Assembly: GCF_000969645.2 (NCBI RefSeq)
Contig: NZ_CP014222.1
Coordinates: 3,909,740 to 3,973,739 of the forward strand
Length of the DNA stretch: 64,000 bases
Source of the DNA: Janthinobacterium sp. B9-8
GTDB lineage: Bacteria > Pseudomonadota > Gammaproteobacteria > Burkholderiales > Chitinibacteraceae
Direction of reading: 5' to 3'
Notes under the pieces: model-generated
What the model was told of the DNA's origin: nothing
Databases searched by the model: none
Seen by the model: only the letters and a program-made list of their open reading frames with translations
Shown: one piece after another, positions 49,974 through 58,207 of the stretch
Layout: the number at the start of each line of letters is the position of its first letter
Position numbering within the stretch: the stretch's first letter is position 1
Program-made: the position numbers and the translations under genes

Positions 49974-50636
49974 ATGAATGCACTTGAGCGTGATGGCTTT
50001 ACTTTGGTTTCTGCCTTATTAAGCCCTGCTGAATGTAGAGTCATTGCTGGGAAGATTGAAACGATGCGCTGTGCCTCTGTAGGAACACGGCGTTTATTAT
50101 CGCAAGATTGGTGCCGCTCTCTGGCTGTAAAAATTCGCCAGCATCCTGCTTTATCACCATTGATCCCAGCAGGCTTGGTTGCGGTGCAGTGCACCTTTTT
50201 TGAAAAATCAGCTTCCCGCAATTGGCTGGTCGCAGTGCATCAGGATTTAAGTATTCCTGTGGCAGAGCGCATTGAGCATTCTGCTTTGCAGGGCTGGTCG
50301 GTCAAAGAAGGCCAACTGTATGTACGAGCGCCTGTTGAGGTATTACAGCGGTTGATTGCGGTGAGGATTCATTTGGACATGTGCGGGGCAGATGATGGCC
50401 CACTACGCTTGGTGCTAGGATCGCATTTGCAGGGCTTGGTGACGGCTGAGTGTGCTGCGTTAGCTCGCCAGCAAGAAATCGTCTGTGTGGCTGAAGCAGG
50501 TAGCGCGCTATTGATGCGGCCCTTACTTTTGCATTCTTCTTCAAAATCATCAGGGAAAAGTCAGCGGAGGGTTTTGCATTTTCTGTTTGCCCCCTTAGAG
50601 CTTCCTTTGGGGCTCCGCTGGAGTGATACAGTTTGA
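49974..50636 (+). CDS. Phytanoyl-CoA dioxygenase (PhyH)-like oxygenase
   Basis: The 220-residue protein resembles Fe(II)/2-oxoglutarate oxygenases of the PhyH family. The iron-binding HxD is HQD in LVAVHQDLSIPVAE near residue 90, and a distal His lies in LLHSSSKSSGKSQRRVLHF near 178-195 with the Arg that binds 2-oxoglutarate. RIHLDMCGADDGPLRLVLGSH is a typical PhyH segment. The substrate is unknown. It is a single gene after the nagE terminator. Confidence 0.8.
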   Translation: MNALERDGFTLVSALLSPAECRVIAGKIETMRCASVGTRRLLSQDWCRSLAVKIRQHPALSPLIPAGLVAVQCTFFEKSASRNWLVAVHQDLSIPVAERIEHSALQGWSVKEGQLYVRAPVEVLQRLIAVRIHLDMCGADDGPLRLVLGSHLQGLVTAECAALARQQEIVCVAEAGSALLMRPLLLHSSSKSSGKSQRRVLHFLFAPLELPLGLRWSDTV

Positions 50637-50727
50637 TTGGGGTATTTGTTTGATTATTTGCAAAGTAGAAACGTGTTATTTTTTGCGGAACGGATTTTAA
50701 ATCGCAGTGCTAACTAGGAAATAAATC

Positions 50728-50922
50728 ATGAATAAAGTATTACGTAGAAGTAACAACGATCAGTGGATTGCCGGTGTGATGGGTGGCTTGGCTGATTATA
50801 TGGGGATAGGCTCAGGCAAGTTGCGCCTGATTTTTGTGATTGTGTCTTGCTTATCGGCGGCGTTTCCCGGTATTTTTGTTTATTTGATTCTGTGGTTTTT
50901 GATGCCTAAGCAAGGCGCTTGA
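50728..50922 (+). CDS. PspC-domain small membrane protein
   Basis: The 64-residue protein has the PspC layout: NDQWIAGVMGGLADYMGI followed by one long hydrophobic helix (LRLIFVIVSCLSAAFPGIFV). PspC proteins sense envelope stress together with PspB/PspA. No pspA or pspB gene is adjacent, so this could be an independent PspC-like protein. The ribosome-binding sequence TAGGAAATAAATC is well placed. Confidence 0.87.
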   Translation: MNKVLRRSNNDQWIAGVMGGLADYMGIGSGKLRLIFVIVSCLSAAFPGIFVYLILWFLMPKQGA

Positions 50923-50975
50923 TCCTTTATTTAGTATGACTGGTTAAATCGTTTTTTTAATTAAAGGCGCTATAT

Positions 50976-51482
50976 TTGACTTTACTTACTCTTAATCGTG
51001 GCATGCATGCCAATGTGCAAATCAGGCCGCGGTGGCCTGCTCAGCAGGTGCAGGTAGATTTAGATGCATTTAGCAAATTGCAGCGTATTCAGACGAAATT
51101 ACCAGAGCATATTGGTTTGATTTTGACCCGGGGCTACGAAAAGAAAGAATCTCATCTTGGCTTCGCCCGCAATAAGTTTCGTGCTCTGGGTATCAGCGCA
51201 TTTCGCTTTTGTTATTCCAGCAGGCAAAGTGAGATTGCTGCTATTTTTGGAAGCAATGGCCATGACGTGGACGGCACACATATTGATGTGTCTTTTCTTC
51301 TGTATGGGCGTCGTGTACGGCTATTACCTCTGAGCGTGTTTACCCCACTATTTTGGCAAAAACGTCGAGTGGAGCGATATTCACTTCCGCTGTGTCAGGT
51401 AAAAGAGGCCCTTATCAAGGAAGGTTTTCGAATTCACTTAAATTCAACTGAAAGCCTGCAAATACACTGTGATCTTGGCTGA
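50976..51482 (+). CDS. Hypothetical protein (168 aa), possibly M15-like
   Basis: I do not recognise this protein. The first in-frame start is a TTG at 50976 with AAAGG upstream; an ATG at 51003 is an alternative. It is a mixed alpha/beta, Arg-rich protein without signal peptide. The segment SNGHDVDGTHIDVSFLLYG, with His, Asp and a second His-Ile-Asp, recalls metal-binding sites of D,D-peptidases, but the other M15 motifs are not seen. Its stop overlaps the start of the following transporter (TGATG), so the two are probably coupled. Confidence 0.6.
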   Translation: MTLLTLNRGMHANVQIRPRWPAQQVQVDLDAFSKLQRIQTKLPEHIGLILTRGYEKKESHLGFARNKFRALGISAFRFCYSSRQSEIAAIFGSNGHDVDGTHIDVSFLLYGRRVRLLPLSVFTPLFWQKRRVERYSLPLCQVKEALIKEGFRIHLNSTESLQIHCDLG

Positions 51483-52360
51483 TGCCGCTTTCTGCTTTTG
51501 CTTTGGTTATTCTTGCGGGCTTTATCCACTCTTTGTGGAATATTGCGGCGAAAAAAGCCGGTGGAGACGTGCGCTTTGCTGGTTTTTCCAGCCTAATCAT
51601 CATGGTAGTTTGGGCTCCGGTTGGTATCTATTATGGCTGGAACATCGTGCCAAGATGGGGAGGGCGCGAATGGGCGTTTGTTTCCCTCTCCGGTGTATTA
51701 CATGTGCTGTATTTTGTTGCGCTGCTGCGAGGCTATCGTAAGGCTGATTTAACCGTGGTATACCCGATAGCGCGTGGTTCCGGGCCGCTGATTGCATCAA
51801 TATGTGCGATATTTTTGCTTGACGAAGTATTGTCCTTACAAGGCATGCTAGGAATGTTGGCGGTTGTAGCTGGCGTGTTTTTAATTGCTGGTGGGCCAAA
51901 AATTTTTAAAACAATGCAGGATGTTCGCCAAGGGCCACGCATACATCAGGGGCTATTTTATGGCCTGCTCACAGGCTTATTTATTGCCAGTTATACGGTT
52001 TTAGATGGCTATGCAGTTAAAGTTTTATTACTTTCACCCATTTTGCTGGATTACTTTGGCAATTTTATTCGTATCGTTTTCTTAGCTCCGCCTTTATTAA
52101 AAGACACGGCCACTACGCTCTCTCTGTGGAAAAAACAATGGAAATACGCGCTGATTGTGGCGTTGATCAGCCCTATTTCTTATGTTTTGGTGTTGTTTGC
52201 CATGCAGACTGCTCCACTTAGCCATGTTGCCCCTGCTCGTGAAGTCTCTATGCTGTTTGCTGCTTTAATTGGTGGGCAGTTACTTGGAGAGGGCGATCGG
52301 CTATTGCGTTTGCTTGGGGCCGTATTTATTGCTACAGGTGTGATTGCGTTAGCGATGTAA
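51482..52360 (+). CDS. EamA/DMT-family transporter
   Basis: The 292-residue protein has about ten membrane helices in two EamA repeats. Family-like segments are AGFIHSLWNIAAKKAGGDVR near residue 12 and PIARGSGPLIASICAIFLLDE near 95. The substrate is unknown. It is translationally coupled to the preceding gene and convergent with fadH, with a shared bidirectional terminator. Confidence 0.88.
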   Translation: MPLSAFALVILAGFIHSLWNIAAKKAGGDVRFAGFSSLIIMVVWAPVGIYYGWNIVPRWGGREWAFVSLSGVLHVLYFVALLRGYRKADLTVVYPIARGSGPLIASICAIFLLDEVLSLQGMLGMLAVVAGVFLIAGGPKIFKTMQDVRQGPRIHQGLFYGLLTGLFIASYTVLDGYAVKVLLLSPILLDYFGNFIRIVFLAPPLLKDTATTLSLWKKQWKYALIVALISPISYVLVLFAMQTAPLSHVAPAREVSMLFAALIGGQLLGEGDRLLRLLGAVFIATGVIALAM

Positions 52361-52390
52361 AAATGGGCTTGTGAATCACAAGCCCATTTT
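52360..52390. terminator. Bidirectional terminator between EamA gene and fadH
   Basis: AAAATGGGCTTGTG and CACAAGCCCATTTT pair perfectly around a 3-base loop, with A and T tracts at the ends. The EamA stop codon overlaps its first base. Confidence 0.92.
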
Positions 52391-52394
52391 ATTT

Positions 52395-54413
52395 TTAAAA
52401 CGCCATCGCCAGATTAAAGCCTTCGGCAATGGCGCGTTTAGCGTCTACTTCACCGGCAAGTAGCGCTCCGCCAATGCGATGAACGGGTGCACCGGCGGCG
52501 CTGAGTTCATCCCAAAGTGTAGTGACGGATTCTTGCCCAGCGCAGAGCACGATTTGATCGACTTCAAGGCAGATCTCTTCATTATTTTGCTTGATATGCA
52601 GGCCTGCATCGTCGATTTTCAGGTATTCAACTGAGCCAAGCAGGTTTACGCCGCGTAATTGCAAGGTGGCGCGGTGCACCCAGCCGGTGGTTTTGCCGGG
52701 GCCGCTACCTGGTTTGCCTTTGCTGCGTTTTAATAGCCAGATTTCGCGGCCACTAGGCTGCATGGCAGGTTTGGCTAAGCTGCCCGCACTGCTCATGCTG
52801 GAATCAATACCCCAGTCGCGGATAAAGTTGTCTGTGGGGCTGAGATCGCTATGGGTTTCGGATAGGAACACCGCGGTATCAACGCCAATACCACCTGCGC
52901 CAATAATCGCAATTTTTTTGCCGGGTTTTACTTCGCCGCGCAGCAGAGCTGGGTAGGAAACCACGCTTGGGTGGGTGATGCCTGCAATATCTGGCACACG
53001 CGGTTTTACGCCGCTGGCAATCACGATTTCATCAAATTCACCAGCCAGCTCGGCGGCATTTGCAAAGTGATTGAGCTTTATATTTACGCCAAGATAATCG
53101 AGCTGATTACGGTAGTAGCGCAGTGTTTCGGTGAATTCTTCTTTGCCGGGGATGCGCTGGGCAATACCAAATTGGCCACCAATGGCAGTGCTTGCTTCAA
53201 ACAGCGTGACCTTGTGGCCTCGGCTGGCCGCCGCAGTAGCACAAGATAACCCGGCTGGGCCTGCGCCAATCACGGCGATGCGTTTGGTTTGCTGTGTTTT
53301 GGCTGCAATCGGGAATTCAGTTTCGCGGCAGGCGCGAGGGTTGACTAGGCAAGAGGCTGGTTTGCCTTCAAACACATGGTCGAGGCAAGCTTGGTTACAG
53401 GCGATACAGGTGTTGATCAGATTGGCGGTCTTGTTCGCGGCTTTATTGACAAAATCAGGGTCGGCCAAGAGCGGGCGAGCTAAGGACACCATATCTGCAT
53501 CGCCACTGGCTAAAATATGCTCGGCAATTTCTGGGGTATTAATGCGGTTTACCGCGATCAGTGGGATGGACACATGGTCTTTTAGTTTGCGCGTGACCCA
53601 GCTAAAGCCACCACGAGGTACGGCTGCGGCGATGGTTGGAATGCGTGCTTCGTGCCAGCCGATGCCAGTGTTAATCAGGGTGACGCCAGCGGCTTCAAGC
53701 GCTTGGGCAAGGATAATCGCTTCGGGCAGCGTGCCGCCGTCTTGGACTAAATCGAGCAAAGACAGGCGGAAAATCACAATAAAATTGGGACCAACCGCAG
53801 CGCGGACGGCTTTGCTGATTTCAACTGCAATACGCTGGCGGCGGGTGGCGTCTCCACCCCATTCGTCATCACGCTGATTGACATGGCTGCAAAGGAATTG
53901 GTTAATCAGATAGCCTTCCGAGCCCATGATTTCCACACCATCGTAACCCGCGCTCTGTGCCAATTTAGCGGTATTGGCAAAATCAGCAATGGTGCTGGCG
54001 ATTTCTTCCACGCTTAAAGCATGCGGCGTAAACGGCGTAATTGGTGAAGCAATGGCCGACGGGGCCACGCTAGCGGTGTGGTAGGCGTAGCGGCCCGCGT
54101 GCAAAATTTGCAAACAAATTTTGCCACCCGCATCGTGCACGGCTTGGGTAATCGGCAGATGGCGTGGGATATCGCTCTCATCGGCCAGCATGGCTGCATC
54201 TTCATAAATACGACCTGCTGCATTGGGCGCGATGCCGCCTGTAACGATCAGGCCCACACCGCCTTTTGCGCGTTCGGCATAAAAGGCGGCCATGCGTTCC
54301 GGGCCATCGGGGGCTTCTTCAAGTCCAGTGTGCATAGATCCCATCAGGACGCGATTTTTAAGGGTAGTAAAGCCCAGATCGAGGGGGCTTAATAGCTGCG
54401 TATAGGTCGACAT
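52395..54413 (-). CDS. fadH: NADPH-dependent 2,4-dienoyl-CoA reductase
   Basis: FadH reduces 2,4-dienoyl-CoA in unsaturated fatty-acid oxidation. The protein has about 672 residues: an N-terminal OYE-like FMN barrel (LLSPLDLGFTTLKNRVLMGS; HAGRYAYH; LDHVFEGKPASC), a [4Fe-4S] cluster with the Cys-rich ACNQACLD segment and CLVNP, and a C-terminal FAD/NADPH domain with IGAGPAGLSCATAAASRGHK and IGAGGIGVDTAVFLSE. The ATG at 54413 is preferred over upstream codons. The 5' region is partly duplicated upstream (54481-54552). Confidence 0.95.
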   Translation of the reverse strand: MSTYTQLLSPLDLGFTTLKNRVLMGSMHTGLEEAPDGPERMAAFYAERAKGGVGLIVTGGIAPNAAGRIYEDAAMLADESDIPRHLPITQAVHDAGGKICLQILHAGRYAYHTASVAPSAIASPITPFTPHALSVEEIASTIADFANTAKLAQSAGYDGVEIMGSEGYLINQFLCSHVNQRDDEWGGDATRRQRIAVEISKAVRAAVGPNFIVIFRLSLLDLVQDGGTLPEAIILAQALEAAGVTLINTGIGWHEARIPTIAAAVPRGGFSWVTRKLKDHVSIPLIAVNRINTPEIAEHILASGDADMVSLARPLLADPDFVNKAANKTANLINTCIACNQACLDHVFEGKPASCLVNPRACRETEFPIAAKTQQTKRIAVIGAGPAGLSCATAAASRGHKVTLFEASTAIGGQFGIAQRIPGKEEFTETLRYYRNQLDYLGVNIKLNHFANAAELAGEFDEIVIASGVKPRVPDIAGITHPSVVSYPALLRGEVKPGKKIAIIGAGGIGVDTAVFLSETHSDLSPTDNFIRDWGIDSSMSSAGSLAKPAMQPSGREIWLLKRSKGKPGSGPGKTTGWVHRATLQLRGVNLLGSVEYLKIDDAGLHIKQNNEEICLEVDQIVLCAGQESVTTLWDELSAAGAPVHRIGGALLAGEVDAKRAIAEGFNLAMAF

Positions 54414-54552
54414 CGGTGCGTTTCCCAGCAATTGTATTAATTAGAGATCAAGCTGATTTTTCTTTTCTTTCTTGGTGCTAAATAGCTGCGTTTAGGTTGA
54501 AATTGCGGCGTTTCCAAACGATTGTTTGAATTAACATTAGCCTGATTTCTCT
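54391..54552. repeat. Imperfect tandem duplication across the fadH 5' end
   Basis: AATAGCTGCGTATAGGTCGA (54391) and AATAGCTGCGTTTAGGTTGA (54481) begin two copies of about 70 bases with a 90-base period; matching stretches continue as GCGTTTCC and CTGATTT. Copy 1 covers the first codons of fadH; copy 2 lies upstream with the start codon lost. The gap between fadH and ampG (300 bases) holds this duplication, a palindrome and the ampG leader. Confidence 0.7.
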
Positions 54553-54603
54553 AGCTTGTCCTATTGGGGTTTACCAGCAGAGCGCAGGATATGGCGTGTT
54601 TGC

Positions 54604-54618
54604 TTACCATTTTGGTAA
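54604..54618. promoter_or_regulatory. Palindromic candidate operator between fadH and ampG
   Basis: TTACCATTTTGGTAA is a perfect inverted repeat (TTACCA/TGGTAA, three-base centre) in the shared fadH-ampG region. It may bind a regulator of either gene. No identity is proposed. Confidence 0.4.
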
Positions 54619-54687
54619 AAATAGCCTGTGTATTTTTGAATAATCGTCTCAGCTATGGCCTTGAAATGTTGAATTTAAGGTAAGGTA

Positions 54688-54717
54688 ATGCCTCCATTTT
54701 ACCGCCAGATACTATGA
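54688..54717 (+). CDS. Nine-codon leader reading frame coupled to ampG
   Basis: TAAGGTAAGGTAATG provides a strong Shine-Dalgarno before an ATG at 54688. The frame MPPFYRQIL ends in TGA, which overlaps the ampG start (ATGA). ampG has no ribosome-binding sequence of its own. This supports translation of the leader followed by re-initiation. It could also be an accident of sequence. Confidence 0.45.
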   Translation: MPPFYRQIL

Positions 54718-55964
54718 CTACTACTCACTGGAAATCGCTCTTGTTTTCCCGGCGCATGCTTATCTGTGTGTTTACCGGATTTGCCTCGGGTCTACCTCTG
54801 TATATCCTGCTTAACTTAGTCCCTGCATGGTTAAAAAGCGAAGGTGTTAATTTAAAAGCGATTGGTTTTTTTGCGCTGATTCAATTCCCATTTACGTGGA
54901 AATTTATTTGGGCTCCCTTATTAGATCGCTATGCTTTGCCAGGCTTAGGCAGGCGGCGTGGCTGGATGCTACTCACACAAGTTGCCTTGCTGCTTTTAAT
55001 CGCCTCATTAGGATTATTTAATCCCAAGTTAGATATATGGTCGATTGCCTATCTTGCCACCGCATTGGCTTTTTTTAGCGCCAGCCAGGATATTGTGCTT
55101 GATGCTTATCGGCGTGAAATTCTTAGTGACGAAGAATTGGGCTTGGGTACGTCGGTGCACGTGAATGCTTATCGGATTGCCAGCCTGATTCCCGGTGCGT
55201 TTTCTTTGATCTTGGCCGATCATCTGCCGTGGGCGCAGGTGTTTATGATTACCGGTTTGTTTATGCTGCCGGGTATTTTAATGACACTTTTGGTAAGCGA
55301 GCCACAATTAGTCCGCCCGCCTAAAACATTGCGTGAGGCGGTGATTGAGCCTTTTCATGAGTTTATGACCCGCCACGGCTGGCGCAATGCCATGTGGATT
55401 CTGGCTTTTATCTTTTTATATAAATTAGGCGACAGTATGGCTACGGCCTTGGCCACGCCGTTTTATTTAGAGTTGGGCTTTAGTAAAACAGAAATCGGCG
55501 TGATTGCTAAAAATGCGGGGCTATGGCCTGCGGTGTTTGGCGGCATTGTGGGCGGCGTATGGATGTTAAAACTGGGTATCAATCGTGCGCTGTGGTTATT
55601 TGGTGTGGTGCAGGTTGTTTCGATTTTAGGTTTTGCATGGCTGGCGACAATGGGGGCAGATAAAGTTGCTTTGGCGATTGTTATTGCATTTGAAGCCTTG
55701 GGCGTTGGGCTGGGAACGGCTGCATTTACGGCTTATATCGCCAGAACGACTGATGCGCGTTATACCGCAACTCAGTTCGCCTTGTTTACCAGTCTGGCAG
55801 CAGTGCCCCGCACCTTTATTAATGCCAGCACAGGATGGTTGGTAGAGCAAATGGGCTGGATTAACTTCTTCTTCCTATGCACCGCGCTGGCGATTCCAGG
55901 CATGCTGCTGTTATTTAAAGTAGCACCGTGGAACAGCGAATCAGAGCGTGAAAAAAGTTTGTAG
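54714..55964 (+). CDS. ampG: AmpG-type muropeptide MFS transporter
   Basis: AmpG brings anhydro-muropeptides from the periplasm to the cytoplasm for cell-wall recycling. The 416 residues form about 12 membrane helices. Family features are TGFASGLPLYILLNLVPAWL near 20, KFIWAPLLDRYALPG near 63, GRRRGWMLLTQ and SASQDIVLDAYRREIL near 122. The gene is expressed after a leader reading frame and is divergent from fadH. The C terminus is short (no long tail). Confidence 0.93.
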   Translation: MTTTHWKSLLFSRRMLICVFTGFASGLPLYILLNLVPAWLKSEGVNLKAIGFFALIQFPFTWKFIWAPLLDRYALPGLGRRRGWMLLTQVALLLLIASLGLFNPKLDIWSIAYLATALAFFSASQDIVLDAYRREILSDEELGLGTSVHVNAYRIASLIPGAFSLILADHLPWAQVFMITGLFMLPGILMTLLVSEPQLVRPPKTLREAVIEPFHEFMTRHGWRNAMWILAFIFLYKLGDSMATALATPFYLELGFSKTEIGVIAKNAGLWPAVFGGIVGGVWMLKLGINRALWLFGVVQVVSILGFAWLATMGADKVALAIVIAFEALGVGLGTAAFTAYIARTTDARYTATQFALFTSLAAVPRTFINASTGWLVEQMGWINFFFLCTALAIPGMLLLFKVAPWNSESEREKSL

Positions 55965-56055
55965 GCTCAGAAGATAAAAGGAGGACACAGAGCATACAAA
56001 CAGCATAAGCGTTTCAAACTCTGTGTTCTCTGTGTCTACAGATTTTAGGTTTTTA
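55962..56055. repeat. Dispersed repeat, family A inverted pair (short)
   Basis: AGGCTCAGAAGATAAAAGGA and GGACACAGAGCATACAAACA pair with ACTCTGTGTTCTCTGTGTCT and ACAGATTTTAGGTTTT. It overlaps the ampG stop and fills the gap to the convergent exoA gene, where it could act as a terminator-like hairpin. Confidence 0.75.
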
Positions 56056-56072
56056 TGTGAATGGCCGAATTC

Positions 56073-56846
56073 TTAAGGCTGGTAGTCGTAATCCACAATC
56101 AGCGGTGCATGGTCAGAGAATTTTTCGTTTTTATAGATTGAAGCACTCTGCGCCGTTGCAGCAATGCCGGGAGTGGTGATGTGGTAATCGATGCGCCAGC
56201 CTACGTCTTTGGCATAGGCTTGGCCCCGGTTACTCCACCATGTGTAACCGGGGATTTCCGGGTAAAGTTTGCGCCAGACATCCACAAAGCTCAGCTCGCT
56301 AAATAACTTACCCAGCCAACTGCGCTCTTCCGGCAAGAAGCCTGAGTTCTTCAGATTGCCTTTCCAGTTTTTTAGATCAATCTCATTGTGAGCGATATTC
56401 CAGTCGCCAAGCAGAACCACTTCGCGGCCGCTGGCGGCGAGTTGCTCTAGGTGTGGGCGAAAGCGTTCTAAAAAGGAAAACTTCACTTGCTGGCGCTCAT
56501 CTGATGATGAGCCTGATGGCAAATAAAGAGAAATGACCGAAAGATTGCCAAAATCGGCTTGCAAATAGCGGCCTTCAAAATCGATATCGGCAATACCAAG
56601 GCCGGTAATCACCCGATCTGGCTCGCGCAAGCAATAGAGGCCTACACCGCTATAGCCTTTTTTGGTCGCGTAATGAAAAAAGCCTTTTAGCCCCGCAGGC
56701 TCTTTCATTTGCTGGGAAAGATCGGCTTCTTGTGCTTTAAGTTCTTGCAAGGCCACCACATCGGCGTCTTGTTTTGCTAGCCATTCAAAAAAGCCCTTAT
56801 TTGCAGCTGAGCGAATGCCGTTTAAATTAGCACTGATAATGCGCAT
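56073..56846 (-). CDS. xthA: Exodeoxyribonuclease III / AP endonuclease
   Basis: The enzyme removes 3' blocks and cuts at abasic sites. The 257 residues contain the exonuclease-endonuclease-phosphatase motifs: ISANLNGIRSAANKGFFEWL, LQELKAQEAD (catalytic Glu), LLGDWNIAHNEIDLKN (Asp and Asn), GWRIDYHI (Asp) and SDHAPLIVDYD (catalytic Asp-His). AAGGAC lies seven bases before the ATG. It is divergent from pyrE with 68 bases between. The branch (ExoA/XthA) cannot be separated by eye. Confidence 0.96.
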   Translation of the reverse strand: MRIISANLNGIRSAANKGFFEWLAKQDADVVALQELKAQEADLSQQMKEPAGLKGFFHYATKKGYSGVGLYCLREPDRVITGLGIADIDFEGRYLQADFGNLSVISLYLPSGSSSDERQQVKFSFLERFRPHLEQLAASGREVVLLGDWNIAHNEIDLKNWKGNLKNSGFLPEERSWLGKLFSELSFVDVWRKLYPEIPGYTWWSNRGQAYAKDVGWRIDYHITTPGIAATAQSASIYKNEKFSDHAPLIVDYDYQP

Positions 56847-56914
56847 TCGGTGTCCTTTTGTAAGAAATGTTATGCTTCGCAGTATTTGAAATTAATAAAA
56901 CAGGAAAATGCAGC

Positions 56915-57553
56915 ATGAGTGATTTTCGTCGCGACTTTATTTCTTTTGCTGTCGAGCAAAATGTGCTGTGTTTTGGTGATTTTATCACTAAGGCTGGCCG
57001 TCAATCGCCGTACTTTTTCAATGCGGGATTATTTAGCGATGGTGCATCCGTAGGTGCTTTGGCGCAATTTTATGCACAGGCGGTACAAGCGTCGGGCGTT
57101 GAGTTTGATGTGTTATTCGGGCCAGCCTATAAAGGAATTGTGCTGGCATCGGCGACGGCCGTGGCTTTGGCTACGCAGGGGCGGAATGTGCCCTTTGTAT
57201 TTAATCGAAAAGAAGCTAAAGATCATGGTGAAGGCGGGGTTTTAGTGGGCGCGCCGCTTAAAGGCCGGGTTATGATTATTGACGATGTGATTTCTGCGGG
57301 CACATCAGTGCGTGAGTCTGTAAATATGATTCGTGCTGCGGGAGCAGAGCCAGCGGGTGTTTTGATTGCGCTTGATCGTATGGAGCGCGGCCAGGGGGCC
57401 TTGTCAGCGGTGCAGGAAGTAGAACAACAGTTTGGCATTCCGGTGATTCCTATTGCTTCACTGGATGATTTGCTGGGCTATTTAAGCGCCCAAAATGGTA
57501 TGGATGAGAAGCTGGCTAAAGTCAGCGCTTACCGTAATCAGTACGGAATCTAA
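56915..57553 (+). CDS. pyrE: Orotate phosphoribosyltransferase
   Basis: PyrE joins orotate and PRPP in pyrimidine synthesis. The 212 residues contain QNVLCFGDFITKAGRQSPYFFNAG, FGPAYKGIVLASATAVAL, FVFNRKEAKDHGEGG (catalytic Lys, flexible loop) and the PRPP motif VMIIDDVISAGTSVRESV. The ATG at 56915 (MSDFRRDFI) is chosen over upstream codons; AGGA lies ten bases before. It starts a plus-strand series with a DUF4124 gene. Confidence 0.96.
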   Translation: MSDFRRDFISFAVEQNVLCFGDFITKAGRQSPYFFNAGLFSDGASVGALAQFYAQAVQASGVEFDVLFGPAYKGIVLASATAVALATQGRNVPFVFNRKEAKDHGEGGVLVGAPLKGRVMIIDDVISAGTSVRESVNMIRAAGAEPAGVLIALDRMERGQGALSAVQEVEQQFGIPVIPIASLDDLLGYLSAQNGMDEKLAKVSAYRNQYGI

Positions 57554-57565
57554 AAGGCTTATTTG

Positions 57566-58159
57566 ATGCTGCGTGGTCTGCTTACTTTTTTACTACTGGC
57601 CTTGTTGACGGCCCCTGCATTTGCCAAGCTTTATCGCTGGGTGGATGAAACGGGTCGTGTGCAATACAGCGATAAGCCGCCAATGACTGCGCCAACAAGT
57701 GGCGTATCTGAACTTAATAAATCAGGAGTAGTAAAGGCTACGCCAGTGCCGGTGCTGAGCAAGGAAGAGAAAGAAAAAATTCAAAATGAGCAAGCGCTGC
57801 AAAAAGAGCAGCAGCGTAGAGATCGCGCTCTATTGCAGTCTTTCTCCCGCCCTGAAGAAATTGATCTTATCCGGGATAGACGGATAGGCATGATTCAATC
57901 GGCCACGATTGCTAATTCTATGCGTATGCAAGCAGCATCTCAGCGTAAAACGCGTTTAGAAACACAACTCGCTCGTATGAAAAAATCAAAAAGATCAATT
58001 CCGCCTGATTTAGAAGCAGAGTTAGCAGCGATCAATAAAGAGATTGTCGATATTGATGCAGATAATAAAACAAAGAATGATGATATAGAAAATGTAAAAC
58101 GCAGAGCAGAAGAAGATAAAAAGCGTTTGTTAGAGCTGAAATCTGCTATTTCAAAATAA
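57566..58159 (+). CDS. DUF4124-domain periplasmic coiled-coil protein
   Basis: The 197-residue protein has a Sec signal peptide (LLTFLLLALLTAPAFAK), the DUF4124 segment LYRWVDETGRVQYSDKPP (residues 21-38), and then a long charged helix with many Lys/Glu residues that should form a coiled coil (LARMKKSKRSIPPDLEAELA, IENVKRRAEEDKKRLLELKS). The protein is probably periplasmic. The role of DUF4124 proteins is unknown; some occur in envelope-associated loci. The gene is 12 bases after pyrE. Confidence 0.87.
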   Translation: MLRGLLTFLLLALLTAPAFAKLYRWVDETGRVQYSDKPPMTAPTSGVSELNKSGVVKATPVPVLSKEEKEKIQNEQALQKEQQRRDRALLQSFSRPEEIDLIRDRRIGMIQSATIANSMRMQAASQRKTRLETQLARMKKSKRSIPPDLEAELAAINKEIVDIDADNKTKNDDIENVKRRAEEDKKRLLELKSAISK

Positions 58160-58207
58160 GCTTTTATATAAAAATATTTTTTAAATAAATTAACGAATGG
58201 AATAACA

